The notes beneath the pieces are model-generated. The model saw nothing but the letters and a program-made list of their open reading frames with translations, had not been told where the DNA came from and searched no databases. Shown here in pieces: positions 1 through 13,500 of a stretch of DNA of 64,000 nt. Positions within the stretch are counted from its first letter, which is position 1, and every line of letters begins with the position of its first letter. The translations under genes were made by a program, and so were the position numbers. Origin of the DNA: Atrina japonica (taxonomy: Eukaryota > Mollusca > Bivalvia > Pterioida > Pinnidae); assembly GCA_030159075.1 (NCBI GenBank), contig BROG01000072.1, positions 1,508,001 to 1,572,000 on the forward strand. The letters are read 5' to 3'.

Positions 1-2699
1 CTTTGAATGCCTAGGGATTTTACTACTCTATAATAATGTTTCATATGGTATCTTTATTTATGTTATTTCCGGTGAGAATATTCGCCACATTCATTAAAAA
101 TGAAGTGATTTACTATATATACATTAATAAATGGAAATCATTGTTTTCTCCAATGGTGACAATCTCCATGAACAAATTGGAAACAGAATCATATTATGGT
201 ACCACATTATATAGTGGTCAAGAGAGAAAGGAATAGTGAAACTGAAACATCATTGAATAAATGTGTCACACAATGGATTTGATAAATGTGTTAAAGTACA
301 GTCAAACTCGTCTCAAGGATATAGGCAAAAGTAGCCAACAAAGGTTATGCCTTTATAGGCAGACACCCTTGTAACACAGGTGGCCATTAATGCAAGTTTG
401 ACTGTAATTGTTCTTTTATCTAACAGTCACAATCTCAATGACAAACTGGAACCAGTATTGCAATAGCAAATAATACAAACAATATTTCAACAAAACCTGG
501 TTTTGCAAAATATTTATTGACTTATAAAATGACTTGTAAGAAATAATATCATAACAGAAATATGGATAGATAAAGAAACATTGCTTTTAAATTCTGGTGC
601 TTAAAAAGTTACAAACATACTACCAAAGGTATAATTTTGCTAAAAAGGTCAACCAAATACTCAAGTCAATAAGACTTCATCACCTGAGCTTGAATTTAAA
701 AAGGATGTATACTTCCGATTGAGAATGGGGTATCATATAAGGCTGACTACTAAACCTAAATGTATTGATAAATCTGTCTTAGAGTAACCACTGTAAAAAT
801 TAACGTTAAAGCAGTTTGGAATTTAACAGTACTATCAATACAAAATACATGTATTACGTGCATAAACAATAATCAGATTGTGAGTTCAGGATTTCAGGAC
901 AAGCTACTGACAATTGAGTAAAATTCTAAAACTTTATAAATTATCAAGTTTTATGGCAATGGATCCAGAGCTTCATTTTAAAAAGGTTTAGAATCTGAAA
1001 TGACTTAGTCCCTTTATTTAAAACAATAAACGCAAATACTGATTAAAATGATTGTAAAAATTGTGATAAAAATACTTGAAAACGTAAAAAAATGAAACTC
1101 AATGGAAATATTTTGCAAATATTTCAGTTTCACAGAATAAACAATTGTAGCGAACATAACAATTACCAGGATATGTAAGAGAAACATTGATGCCCCTGAT
1201 GCTACAGCTTTTGTTTTGTTTTATGACACACTTAATAATTTTGGTTATACAATGTATAAATACTACAAACATAATACCAAAGTAATAATACCAGTCTTTA
1301 AACTTTTTTCCGAAAACCTTTAAGTTTACCTGAACAAAAAAAGCATTTATCTCAGCAGTGTTTGACACTTGTGCTGACTAAAGGTGTAAATTGTGATGCT
1401 TAAGCAAATCTGCCACTGAGGCTGAAAAAATAATAATCAGGGGAGAGAAGTCATGCAGCCATTTATAACCACTAGGTCGTTGCCACTGCTGGTGGACCAT
1501 TTGAGTCCCCGAGGGTATACATAAACCTAGAACCTGGTACTTCAATACCAGCTGATAATCTTATACTACAGTAATATTTCACACTGATAACATCATTTAA
1601 ATTCAAAATTTTTATAAAGCTAAGATAGTCATCTTTTTACAGTGGTTACTCCTAGGCGGATTTCGGCTATACTTTTAGATTTATTACTTGGCCTTGTATG
1701 ATACCACTTTCTCTTTAGTAAATACACATACATTTTATATTGGAGCCCAAGTGATGAAGTTTAATTCACAGAAACGATCATCTTGAACATTATAACTTTG
1801 GTATTATGTTTATAATATTTATTACACATATGTAAAAAGTAAATCTGACGTAAGGGCTGAGAATGAAAAATGAGCGTCTCAAAGAAAAACATTTAAGTTT
1901 CAAAATCTAATCTCATTACTTTATGTTGACGCACAAATGAAATTTCATGAAATGATGTCAAAGACTACAAAAAAATGTCAGATACAGTCTATATTCTGTG
2001 TCACATTGAGCATGTCTTGTCATTTTTGTTTATTAAATAAAAACTTTTGACACTAACCCTTTCATTTTAACACAGCAGTTTTCTATGATTTCTGAGTAAT
2101 TAATCCATGCCCATGACAAATGAATAAATCCTTGTTGTTTAAAGCGATATAAGCTGTCACAATGATTATTTTTGTCCCCTGAAGTATAGTTGAGAATATG
2201 ATCAAACGTGTGTTCAATTACATTATCAAACACGTGATACGTTGTAAAAGATCTTTTTTTCGAAGTTAGCTGTTTTATTAGAATTTAAGTTTTCTCATAC
2301 CTTAAAAAATCCAGCTGTATTTCCGTATGCGATGACCTTTCAGATAAACTCTTTCGCCATATCACATGTACTTCGTAATTCGGTCAGGGGGATCTCAGTC
2401 CTTTACGCGCTCAGAATATTTTAAAGTCGCCCGATTTTTATGTGTTTTATATTTACTTTTATAATACATGTGTTTTATACATTGTATTTATTTTTACAGG
2501 TCGTAATTTTTATTGGAAAGTGCATGTATTATGCAAAAAATATATGGCTTCAACACTATTTTTAATACCTGAAGAAAATCAGATGAATATATGAATAAAT
2601 ATATCAGGTCACTAAAAGAAATTTTTCCAATCTTTAATGTTACTCTGAATGCTGACATTGACAAAATCAAAACATTATAACTGTGAAAAGTATGCATAC
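1..2699. other. AT-rich flank without a recognisable gene
   Basis: I see no exon I can defend here. Open frames are short, AT-rich and of low-complexity composition. The only structured item is the small inverted-repeat element at 299-408. A minus-strand frame running from about 2270 to 2033 has mixed composition and is followed by an AATAAA-like site, but its frame does not join the candidate exon at 2700-2886, so I do not call it. Confidence 0.5.
299..408. repeat. Small MITE-like element with terminal inverted repeats
   Basis: The left end acagtcaaactcgt and the right end caagtttgactgt are near-perfect inverted complements and bound about 110 bp of non-coding DNA. Related cagtcaa/ttgactgt ends occur near 23198 and around 60217-60566. 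A non-autonomous DNA-transposon relic is inferred; no target-site duplication was established. Confidence 0.55.
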
Positions 2700-2886
2700 C
2701 TCATGTTTTTCAATCTTGCTGCCATGTCTGGTGGAGTTGGGCAGTTCATGATCATATATATCAAGAATGATAAAGCCGAGATTGCGATGGGACGAGTTAA
2801 AAATAGGTCGAGATCACCAGATATACCCGGCACATGGACAATTTCAGAAACGAATGTTTTGAAACCACGAAAAAGACCAACTTTAC
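2700..2886 (-). CDS. Candidate internal exon of an unrecognised membrane protein
   Basis: Read on the minus strand, a pyrimidine-rich stretch ending in CAG (2889-2887) precedes a 187-nt open segment that ends at a good donor, GAG|GTATGC (exon end 2700). It starts 2 nt into a codon and ends with 2 nt of the next one. The translation has one hydrophobic stretch (IAISALSFLIYMIMNC) followed by a polar tail (PTPPDMAARLKNMR), as in a small single-pass membrane protein. I do not recognise the family and could not find a neighbouring exon in a matching frame. The plus strand is also open across this interval and could be the coding one instead. Confidence 0.3.
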
Positions 2887-4119
2887 CTGATTTAGGTATG
2901 AAATGATGAAGCAAGAAAATAAACGCAAAAGGGTAATAAGAATAGAATATATATTAACTGCAAATAGCACGTGTTTATTGGACACTCGGTAATCTTTGTG
3001 AAAAAAATACCAAAAGTTAATTTGCAATGCTCAAGGTAATGGCGGACAAACAATAACTGATATTACCGGTTATGTTTGGCAAGATTGTTGCAATTATACA
3101 TATGCATTTGTTATTCTAACCACCAGGTGGTCTCTTTGGGATATATATGAGATAAAATATTACAAAAAAATGGGCATGTAAAATTTTTCACCTATGACAG
3201 CTCATATCACTTTAAAATATTCACAATGATTGATACCTATGGAGCTAAAACACACACACTGACCATGTTTTTTACTTGCAAAAATGAAAGTGAAAGAGTG
3301 GGAAAGTTTATTTTACCTTCAGAAAGAGGTATTTTATGTATAGCGGGGAAAAGCAGAAGTCACTAAAGGTCACATGACCCAATTTATCTTTATCGTAAGG
3401 CTAACATAGAGATTCTCATATAAAATCTATTTTGGTAAATTGAAATGATAAAACACCGTGTGATGAAAAGATATAGGATATACGTTTTTGTTTTTCACCA
3501 ATATCAGTAAAATGTTTTTATTTTGATGATTGATTGCTTTACAAAATAACTTTTAAATTTTCAATTTAATGTGATTTAGACTCATAATATTTTCTACGAT
3601 TCAGTCATAATTTTGAAATCTAAATCTTACACTCAATTTCTAAAATTAAAAGCAGAAAATTTATGAAAAATTTACTTTTATGTTAGACAGAGTTTCCAAA
3701 AATAATTTATATTGATTTCTAGATAAAAAAATCTGGTATACATTTTAAATACAATCTCCTAACTTTATCCCAATTTTTTTATCTAAAGTCTAATATCTTT
3801 ATGTAAGCAACAATTTGCTATTCAATCAGTGATAATTATGTCAGTGATAAAAATGTAAAACTTAGAGAATTGTAAAAAAGAGAATACAATACAAATGTGT
3901 CACACAATACGTACTCCTTCAAGTGACTGCTCTACAGATCTCATCCCCTGGCAGAAATCAAATATTTGGACCAATTGTGCATAAGATACTTGATCCTCAT
4001 TTTACCTACACAAAATGCATGACCTGCTACCATCATGGTTTAATTACATCACTGAAGTTGTATCATGGTTTTAGGACCTCAAATGTTGGAATAGATAACA
4101 TTTCATCTAGGTCAAATAA
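2887..4119. other. 3' flank and probable 3' UTR of the NUDT1 gene
   Basis: This lies downstream of the NUDT1 stop codon (minus strand). It is AT-rich with no convincing open frame. On the minus strand AATAAA hexamers fall at 3522-3517 and 3312-3307, about 600 and 810 nt after the stop, and are candidates for the polyadenylation signal. Which one is used cannot be decided from sequence. Confidence 0.45.
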
Positions 4120-6652
4120 TTATCTAGGTGGTATCTGTTCAACTTCTTCCAACTTTTGGCTCAGAATTTTATCATGTCCTTCAAACAAAAAATATCCAAA
4201 GAATTTCTTCTTTTGTAACATCAATGGAAACCAAAACCTGTCGTCTGGCCACATCTTCTCAAATGGGACAGCATTAGTATCAAACCACTGAGGGCGCATT
4301 TCTGGTTGGAAATAGAATAATAAAAAAAATACATTTGCAAAAATAAACTTTTATATAAAGAATAATTACTGCATACCTGGAGATTTTTGTTCCATTTAAT
4401 TTTCCCCATTTTCGCCCTTAGATGAGAGGGCAAATTTAAAATGAAAGCCAAATTTTCAAGCTAAATAATTGAAGCACAGACATATATGCTATCCAGAGTG
4501 ATGCGGGTGAGTATGTTTTCTGTCGCACAAGGGCAAAAATAAAATGTACAAGGGCTAAATAATTCCAGGTACATGCATAGCCTACAGTATACTGTACATG
4601 CAGTAATATTAAACTTCTAAATCAGTTTTTTAATCATTGCTAACTTATACTTTTCTTTTTGTTTGCTTTATTACTTTACATCCACCAAGAATTTTTTCAT
4701 TTACAAAGATATGTCATATCTGGTTGGTAAAGTTCCTAAAACTTTAATAGTGGTATGGACTTACGCCAATGCAGTATCTGGTTATACCTACTTTAACAAT
4801 GGACCTTGGTTTTTAGTCTCAGTAAACAGATCCATAACTTTCACATCAATAATCACATGCTTGGCAAATGAACACTTCCAACCTGTTGTAAAGTCTTAGG
4901 TACGACTTCTACCATGACTTTGAACCTGGACATCCTGCATGTGTGGCAAATATCGCCACAAGCAATGAAGGGAATGGATATGGCTAGCTCTGATCAAAAC
5001 TGGCAGAAATGTCTTTGTAGCTAATTTTTCTTACCAGTATTTCAAATGAATTTGTTCACAGCATCTATTTTGTTAAAAACAACAATTTTTTTCTGTAGAC
5101 ATTCTGGAAAATATTAACTAGTCAATACCGTGACACAGAAAAAATAAAAATACAGAAAATTAATCACCTGAACTTTCTGTTGGTTCTCCTTTATATTCTG
5201 ACGTTGTAAATACATGAACTTCTAGTAATTGTGGATCACCAACGAATTCAAAATCAATTAGTCCAATTTGTGTCAAATTATCAGCTTGCAAGTAACTTTC
5301 TTCCATTAATTCTCTGTAAAATTGAGAAAGTACCTAAATTTAAATGCACTTGTAAAGCATTTATGTGGTGTCCTTGTAGTACAACATCAATTGTCAGCAA
5401 GTTTCAAATATGAAAACCAAAACATGAAATAATAATTCTGCTGTTGCTTTACTTGCTACATGAATGAACTTCTGACAATAGATTGTCAAAACGAACTACT
5501 TGCAAAACTGATTATTAAGCACTGATTGTGCACCATCAAACGAAAGAGAAAGATTTTTTTTAACCTCTGATGGGAAACCCACATCCAGTGGATTAAGGCC
5601 AACTTGCATTAAACTTCACAATATTCATAAGTCTGAGAGTATCATTAACTTGGCTTACTTAGCCAATCAGATTATAGGATTGGCTTCAGTCCAGTAAAAT
5701 TCATCTCTGCAAGTTTACCACGTCACAATAGTACCGGTATATTGATTGTCAGAAAAAGAGAGACAACTCTTGTGTATGATCATTATAGATATATATACTG
5801 TATTCGTGGAAATTTTTGCACTTCAATGCCTTTAACAACAGAAAACATCCTGTATTAAATTTGCCAAAAATTACCTTAGTTTCATGGATGGTAAAGACAT
5901 CTGTGCTTCAATTATTTAACTTGAAATTTTTCTTCCATTTTAAATTCGCCCTGTTTTCAAAGGGCAAAAATAAATCAGAAATAAAAATTTCCAGGTATAC
6001 AGCATATTATTTCATTAACAACTTTTTCACTTCTTCTAAAATTCAGAGATTTATCAGCACCCTAAATATTGCAACAGTCATGGATATAGAAATATTTATT
6101 GTCCAGTCAAATAGCTAGCTTTTGTGGCTAGTTGGTGCTAAGCAAGTTAAACTCAGATAACCTGCAGTGCATGTTACATTTGGTGGCAGTGAGAGAGCCT
6201 GAAATCCATACATGAAGGTCATAGTGTAGGCCGTGGATTTCAGGATGAACCCATGAAGCCTTGGGACAAAGCTTGTTGGCAGTGGTGGTAGTGTAACAGT
6301 CATGGATATAGGCAGATTAACTGTCAAGTCCAAAAGCTCACTTTTGTGTTTGTATTCATGTACTGTAGTTAAGCAACAGCAACATGGTCAGCATCAGGAT
6401 GGGTGACAAACTGATGTGATGTGCTTGAAGAACCTCCGGTGCATGTTACAATGTAGCAAATCTCAACACCACAAGTTACTTGCCCTAGTAGTGTATTCAC
6501 CTTTTAGCACCATCAAGAATTGTTTCCCCTTTCTCAACTTTTCCTCCAAATCCATTCCATCTTCCAGCACCAAATCCACATTTCTTCATGCCTAATAAAA
6601 TCTGATTTGGACGTGTGACAAACACAAGCGTTAAAACTTTTTTCATCACCAT
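4120..6652 (-). CDS. NUDT1: 7,8-dihydro-8-oxoguanine triphosphatase (MTH1, Nudix hydrolase)
   Basis: The protein hydrolyses oxidised purine nucleotides (8-oxo-dGTP, 2-OH-dATP in the family) to monophosphates, keeping them out of DNA. Coding exons on the minus strand are 6652-6501, 5313-5168 and 4301-4120: 480 nt, 159 residues, against 156 for human p18. Junction phases agree. The start at 6652 gives [12 protein letters not shown], matching the family N terminus; a second ATG lies two codons on. Visible motifs are the purine-pocket segment [14 protein letters not shown], the Nudix box beginning GGKVEKGE and split by intron 1 before RELMEES, and MWPDD with the substrate-recognition aspartates. 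The Nudix box ends EES-Tyr-Leu where the consensus has Gly, which is unusual. Intron 1 (5314-6500) and intron 2 (4302-5167) carry MITE-like copies. The exon opens at 6660 after a good acceptor, so at least one 5' non-coding exon lies upstream, possibly the one with a candidate donor at 7258. The gene is head to head with CSN1. Confidence 0.93.
4367..4609. repeat. MITE-like element, 'ctggaaatttttgccc' family, copy 1
   Basis: The ends resemble actgcatacctgg and its inverted counterpart ccaggtacatgcat. Internal blocks such as cgcccttagatgagagggca and ttttctgtcgcacaagggca recur in the other copies (5794, 20848, 27347, 34465, 52713, 55007). It lies in NUDT1 intron 2 and is inverted relative to copy 2. 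No coding capacity; non-autonomous transposon origin is inferred from the inverted termini and the dispersed copies. Confidence 0.6.
5794..6003. repeat. MITE-like element, 'ctggaaatttttgccc' family, copy 2
   Basis: The left end tatactgtattcgtggaaat and the right end atttccaggtatacag are inverted repeats of each other. The core shares the 'ctcatggatggtaaa' and 'gtgcttcaattatttaactt' blocks with the other copies. It lies in NUDT1 intron 1 (5314-6500). Confidence 0.65.
6060..6480. repeat. Diverged tandem duplication in NUDT1 intron 1
   Basis: The block starting gcaacagtcatggatatag near 6069 recurs as gtaacagtcatggatatagg near 6293. Each is followed by similar words (aagcaagtt / aagcaacag, ggtgcatgttaca / gcatgttaca). 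The two halves are clearly related but diverged, so the boundaries are approximate. Confidence 0.4.
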
Positions 6653-6660
6653 GTTGATAA

Positions 6661-6926
6661 CTGTGAACAAAACAAATATTGATTTATTTAAGTCTAAGTA
6701 GGCCTATCTGTTTTGCATCATTGACTGATGTACATGTAGATGAATTTATCTATTAAAAAAGAATTATATGAACATATACAAGGGTAGATCTTTTTATAAA
6801 CCCTAAAAAATTTCTGGAACCTCAATGGATTACAACCATACATTTACCTTACATTTAACATCCCCAATAGTCTTTGTTCAGCAATTACAAAACTTTGGGT
6901 AAGCACACAGGGTCCCTATCTAATAA

Positions 6927-7020
<94 letters not shown>

Positions 7021-7555
7021 TATATAATAATAATAAATAAAAAAATTGATCATTTGATCAATTGATGTATCATAGGCCTATTGGCAATACATGTTTTAGA
7101 AACAGTCTTTATCAAAATTTTGAAAACATTCCGTGTTCCAAATCTCTTATTAATATCGGGGCCTTTTAATATTTGAGACACATATATACGTCTCTGGTTC
7201 AGAGGAATGTCAATATTGCACAACATAAATTACGCTGACAATACACGTGGTCATTTACCTGTATTTTCCCGGTTTTCTGTTTATAATTTTTCTTATTTTT
7301 TCTATCTAAAGAGTTTATTTGGTGATGCTATGGTATCACGTGCCCGAACATTAAAGTACAAAATAATAAGTCAATTTTTCTGCATGCAGCACGTTGTAAA
7401 ATAATTTTATATATATCTAAATGTCATTGATCTCATATATTTCAAATAGTTGTGAAAATAGCGTACATTATAACGAATAATATTGGTACATTCGATATCT
7501 CTTTTGCGCTTGCGTAAAAGACATTTCCGGTAGCGAAAGGAAGCTTCCGGAAAAA
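6661..7555. promoter_or_regulatory. Shared upstream region of NUDT1 and CSN1 (candidate bidirectional promoter)
   Basis: The two start codons are 903 bp apart and diverge. Near the CSN1 side are an NRF1-like tgcgcttgcg at about 7506-7515 and two ETS-like cores, tttccgg (7524-7530) and cttccgg (7544-7550), the latter only a few bases before the CSN1 ATG and so possibly within the 5' UTR. NRF1 and ETS pairs are typical of housekeeping bidirectional promoters. A minus-strand donor-like CAG|GTAAAT (GT at 7258-7257) could end the NUDT1 5' non-coding exon. No TATA box is obvious at a sensible place, and the middle is taken by a dinucleotide tract at 6924-7029. Confidence 0.5.
6924..7029. repeat. 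(CA)n/(TA)n microsatellite between the divergent genes
   Basis: Two runs of alternating ac are joined to a long at run and a degenerate tail of ataata. It is a simple-sequence repeat and probably length-polymorphic. It lies 5' of both genes, about 270 bp beyond the first NUDT1 coding exon. Confidence 0.9.
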
Positions 7556-10500
7556 ATGCCTTTGCCGATTCAGCAAGGCTTTTTACAGGTAAAATCTCTC
7601 TTTTATCATATAGCAAAAGGCATTCTATGTATGCCTTTACACTAAATTCAATGCACATACATCTAAAAAGCGTTCAAACAAAACAAACCTCCGAAAGCAG
7701 TCTGTTTTACCCAAGCACGTCATGTTGACAGTTAAGTCCAAGAACATGGCGGAAACCTCATTATATGATTAAAGCATAATGTTGACGTTGCTGTTTACCT
7801 TACACCCAGATTCCCTCTTTTTTCACATTCTTTATTTGGTAAAGAATGTGTTTGTCGTAATAAAGTACGAATCAATTTTATCGGTAGAATAGCATGCACA
7901 GATGAATTGCAGTCACAACAGTGTATAGTAGGATGTGACTATGTCTATGATATGCAGTCTATGACTGAGCATGACCACAAGAATGGTTAATTCTGTCTGT
8001 AAGTTAAAATCGAAAGTCATACACCATATTCGAACAAATACCCATAAAAAAGGAAGTAACTGATCAAAGAGTTCACTTTCCCATTATTGACCCTAATTAT
8101 TTCCGATTTCTCTGCATTTCTCGACATAATGCAGAAAATGTTAATTCCAGGAATGGTTAATCTTCATAATTTCAACTCGAACATTTCTTACTTCATCGAT
8201 CTCTTGCAACGTGTATCAAGTTTTATAGATCTAACCAAAAAGACGTTCACAATAAATACCGGTAGCCATGTTTAATTATGAAGCAGAACATTACACATGC
8301 TCCATCTAACCTTTAATTTCTCTGACAGACGTATTTGCCTTACTGACATACACACACATATATACAGTCTGGTCTGGTGGAGTTGCATGCCTGGTAGAGT
8401 TATGCATCTCAAGTTTTGATGACATAGTTTCACTTTCGATTTATTGGAAGACGTCTCCGACTTATGCACCAGAAAATTATCCAGTGATTATAAGAAAATT
8501 CATTCAAAGAAAAGTAAACTAGTAAATACTAAAAGCATTTCGCCAGTATAGGTTGTGATTTTTTCTCTTCACTGAAAGAATTGAACATTAAAAATCAGTT
8601 ATGCCATGACATATTGACTGACAAGGTCTACTGCAGTATGAATATATTCAAGCTAGGTCATGCCACTCATGGGAATCATATTGAAAACAAGTAATTAAGA
8701 TTAAAATAAGAAATACAATTCCAGTAAACATCATATTTACAATTAAAAAAGACCTTGGTTTTTACTGTCTCATCCAAAAGACAGGAAACCAACCTGCCAC
8801 CGGCTGGTCTCGATATCACGATCAAGAGTAGAGCATGAGCCAATATTTACTGCAGTGGACAAAAGCTAAAAAAGAACATAAAATGCATAGGTAGAATTTT
8901 GTAAACTTGACAAAGTTGACCTGGCTCAGTTGGTAGCGTGCTCGACTCTTTATAGTGAGTTCAAATCCGGTTGATTTCCTTTCTTTCGGATGAGACAGTA
9001 AAAACCAAGGTCCTGTGTCACAGTAGGTGTCAGCATGTTAAACAACCCTCATTGGCCTTTGGCCATAAGTGCCAAGCATAGGCCAAAATTTGAAGCCCTT
9101 CGCTGGCATCTGGTGACGGCTCCATATGAGTGAAAGATTCTTGAGTTGGACATTAACAATAAACACTCCAGGCCAGAAAATGTGATTGGCAAGCTATTTT
9201 AAAACTTGAATGTGTATATGTATGTGCAGTCATTCCTATTCCAACTAGGCCTATCACTTGCCTGTTTTTCATTTTGATAATCAATTGATGTTGGCTGTTG
9301 TAAAATATGTTTGGAAAATTCCAAGTGAGGCGTTTAAAATTTAATTGGAATGTAGGTTAATTCTTAAAATTGTGAAATATTCTCCCTTACAAAGTTACTT
9401 TACTCAGGATATAAGTAATTCTAAATCTTGCCTTTTTGTCATTTTCAATACATTTCCATGTTTTCTCTGAATAGATTGGAGCAGAGCCCATGCAGGTGGA
9501 TGTGCCTCCAGAGGAAAATGATAATGTGGAAGAAGATCATTATGTTGTTGAAAATACTTCACTGGTAAATTCTTTAATTTGTAGAAATAGAATAATAGAT
9601 TGTTGTGGGTACATTTGTAGATATAATCCTGATGTACATTTCCTGTATTTTTCATTTCTTTTTTAAACTTGTTCAATTAATAAGTACATACAATAGCAGA
9701 TTTGTGCATTCTTAAAGATTTCTTTTCTCATTTTTTTAAGCTTAGATATGGTTTGTACATTGTTATCTATATGCAAAGCCAAATTGTATTAGATTTTCTT
9801 GATCAAATTCACGATTGAATGAATCGAAGAATTCTTATGTTTTGCTAGTTGGCAGTCCAAACTCCACATTTGGTTGAATGTCCGGAAGTAAACATGAAAT
9901 ACAAGCATTGTTATAGCAATAAATGATCATGCTTACATATTACTGTTGTAGGATTTAGAGCAGTATGCTAGTCAATACACAGGGCTGGCCAAGTTGAACA
10001 GACTGTTGTTTATAGCTGACCACTGTCCAAGTGTCAAAGTAGAAGCGCTGCGAATGGCATTAGCATATGTGATGACAACATACAACACAAATCTTTATCA
10101 GCAAATCCATAGAAAACTACAAGAGGCTGTATCATCGTAAGTACAGTAGACAGTTGATTATCTATACCATCCATAGAAAACTACAAGACACTGTATAATC
10201 GTAAGTACAGTAGACAGTTGATAATCTTTATCATCCATAAACGACTACAAGAGGCTGTATCGCCGTAAGTACAAGTAGATGGTTGATTATCTATATCATC
10301 CATAGAAAACTACAAGACACTGTATCATCATAAGTACAGTAGACTATTATAATCTATATCATCCATAGACAACTACAAGACACTGTATCATTATAAGTAC
10401 AGTAGACTATTATAATCTATATCATCCATAGACAACTACAAGACACTGTATCATTATAAGTACAGTAGACTGTTATAATCTATATCATCCATAGACAACT

Positions 10501-13500
10501 ACAAGACACTGTATCATTATAAGTACAGTAGACTATTATAATCTATATCATCCATAGACAACTACAAGACACTGTATCATTATAAGTACAGTAGACAGTT
10601 ATAATCTATATCATCCATAGACAACTACAAGACACTGTATCATTATAAGTACAGTAGCCTGTTATAATCTATATCATCCATAGACAACTACAAGACACTG
10701 TATCATCATAAGTACAGTAGACTATTATAATCTATATCATCCATAGACAACTACAAGACACTGTATCATTATAAGTACAGTAGACTATTATAATCTATAT
10801 CATCCATAGACAACTACAAGACACTATCATTATAAGTACAGTAGACAGTTATAATCTATATCATCCATAGAAAAGTACAAGAGGCTGTATCATCGTAAGT
10901 ACAGTAGACAGTTGATTATCTATACCATCCATAGAAAACTACAAGACACTGTATAATCGTAAGTACAGTAGACAGTTGATAATCTTATATCATCCATAGA
11001 CGACTACAAGAGGCTGTATCGCTGTAAGTACAAGTAGATGGTTGATTATCTATATCATCCATAGAAAACTACAAGACATTGTATCATCATAAGTACAGTA
11101 GACTATTATAATCTATATCATCCATAGACAACTACAAGACACTGTATCATTATAAGTACAGTAGCCTGTTATAATCTATATCATCCATAGACAACTACAA
11201 GACACTGTATCATTATAAGTACAGTAGACTATTATAATCTATATCATCCATAGACAACTACAAGACACTGTATCATTATAAGTACAGTAGACAGTTATAA
11301 TCTATATCATCCATAGACAACTACAAGACATTGTATCATTATAAGTACAGTAGACTATTATAATCTATATCATCCATAGACAACTACAAGACACTGTATC
11401 ATTATAAGTACAGTAGACAGTTATAATCTATATCATCCATAGACAACTACAAGACACTGTATCATTATAAGTACAGTAGCCTGTTATAATCTATATCATC
11501 CATAGACAACTACAAGACACTGTATCATCATAAGTACAGTAGACTATTATAATCTATATCATCCATAGACAACTACAAGACACTGTATTATTGTAAGTAC
11601 AGTAGCCTGTTATAATCTTTATCATCCATAGACAACTACAAGACACTGTATCATTATAAGTACAGTAGAATATTATAATCTATATCATCCATAGACAACT
11701 ACAAGACACTGTATCATTATAAGTACAGTAGCCTGTTATAATCTTTATCATCCATAGACAATTACAAGACACTGTATCATTATAAGTACAGTAGCCTGTT
11801 ATGATCTATATCATCCATAGACAACTACAAGACACTGTATCATTATAAGTACAGTAGCCTGTTATAATCTTTATCATCCATAGAAAAGTACAAGAGGCTG
11901 TATCATCGTAAGTACAGTAGACAGTTGATTATCTATACCATCCATAGAAAACTACAAGACACTGTATAATCGTAAGTACAGTAGACAGTTGATAATCTTT
12001 ATCATCCATAGACGACTACAAGAGGCTGTATCGCTGTAAGTACAAGTAGATGGTTGATTATCTATATCATCCATAGAAAACTACAAGACATTGTATCATC
12101 ATAAGTACAGTAGACTATTATAATCTATATCATCCATAGACAACTACAAGACACTGTATCATTATAAGTACAGTAGCCTGTTATAATCTATATCATCCAT
12201 AGACAACTACAAGACACTGTATCATTATAAGTACAGTAGACTATTATAATCTATATCATCCATAGACAACTACAAGACACTGTATCATTATAAGTACAGT
12301 AGACAGTTATAATCTATATCATCCATAGACAACTACAAGACATTGTATCATTATAAGTACAGTAGACTATTATAATCTATATCATCCATAGACAACTACA
12401 AGACACTGTATCATTATAAGTACAGTAGACAGTTATAATCTATATCATCCATAGACAACTACAAGACACTGTATCATTATAAGTACAGTAGCCTGTTATA
12501 ATCTATATCATCCATAGACAACTACAAGACACTGTATCATCATAAGTACAGTAGACTATTATAATCTATATCATCCATAGACAACTACAAGACACTGTAT
12601 TATTATAAGTACAGTAGCCTGTTATAATCTTTATCATCCATAGACAACTACAAGACACTGTATCATTATAAGTACAGTAGAATATATTATAATCTATATC
12701 ATCCATAGACAACTACAAGACACTGTATCATTATAAGTACAGTAGCCTGTTATAATCTTTATCATCCATAGACAATTACAAGACACTGTATCATTATAAG
12801 TACAGTAGCCTGTTATGATCTATATCATCCATAGACAACTACAAGACACTGTATCATTATAAGTACAGTAGCCTGTTATAATCTTTATCATCCATAGACA
12901 ACTACAAGACACTGTATCATTATAAGTACAGTAGACTATTATAATCTATATCATCCATAGACAACTACAAGACACTGTATCATTATAAGTACAGTAGCCT
13001 GTTATAATCTTTATCATCCATAGACAACTACAAGACACTGTATCATTATAAGTACAGTAGACAGTTATAATCTTTATCATCCATAGACAACTACAAGACA
13101 CTGTATCATTATAAGTACAGTAGACAGTTATAATCTTTATCATCCATAGACAACTACAAGACACTGTATCATTATAAGTACAGTAGACAGTTATAATCTT
13201 TATCATCAATAGACAACTACAAGACACTGTATCATTATAAGTACAGTAGACAGTTATAATCTATATCATCCATAGACAACTACAAGACACTATCATTATA
13301 AGTACAGTAGCCTGTTATAATCTATATCATCCATAGACAACTACAAGACACTGTATCATCATAAGTACAGTAGACTATTATAATCTATATCATCCATAGA
13401 CAACTACAAGACACTATCATTATAAGTACAGTAGACTATTATAATCTATATCATCCATAGACAACTACAAGACACTATCATTATAAGTACAGTAGACAGT

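Noticed and set aside
2033..2270. Minus-strand frame of about 78 codons that could be a last exon after the candidate at 2700-2886
   Set aside because: The acceptor AATAAAACAG at its start gives an immediate stop when joined in the phase required by that exon; homology is not recognised.
7740..7775. Alternative CSN1 start at an aacatggcggaaacc sequence
   Set aside because: The frame stops after eight codons with no donor in between, whereas the ATG at 7556 gives the conserved MPLP opening and an in-frame donor.
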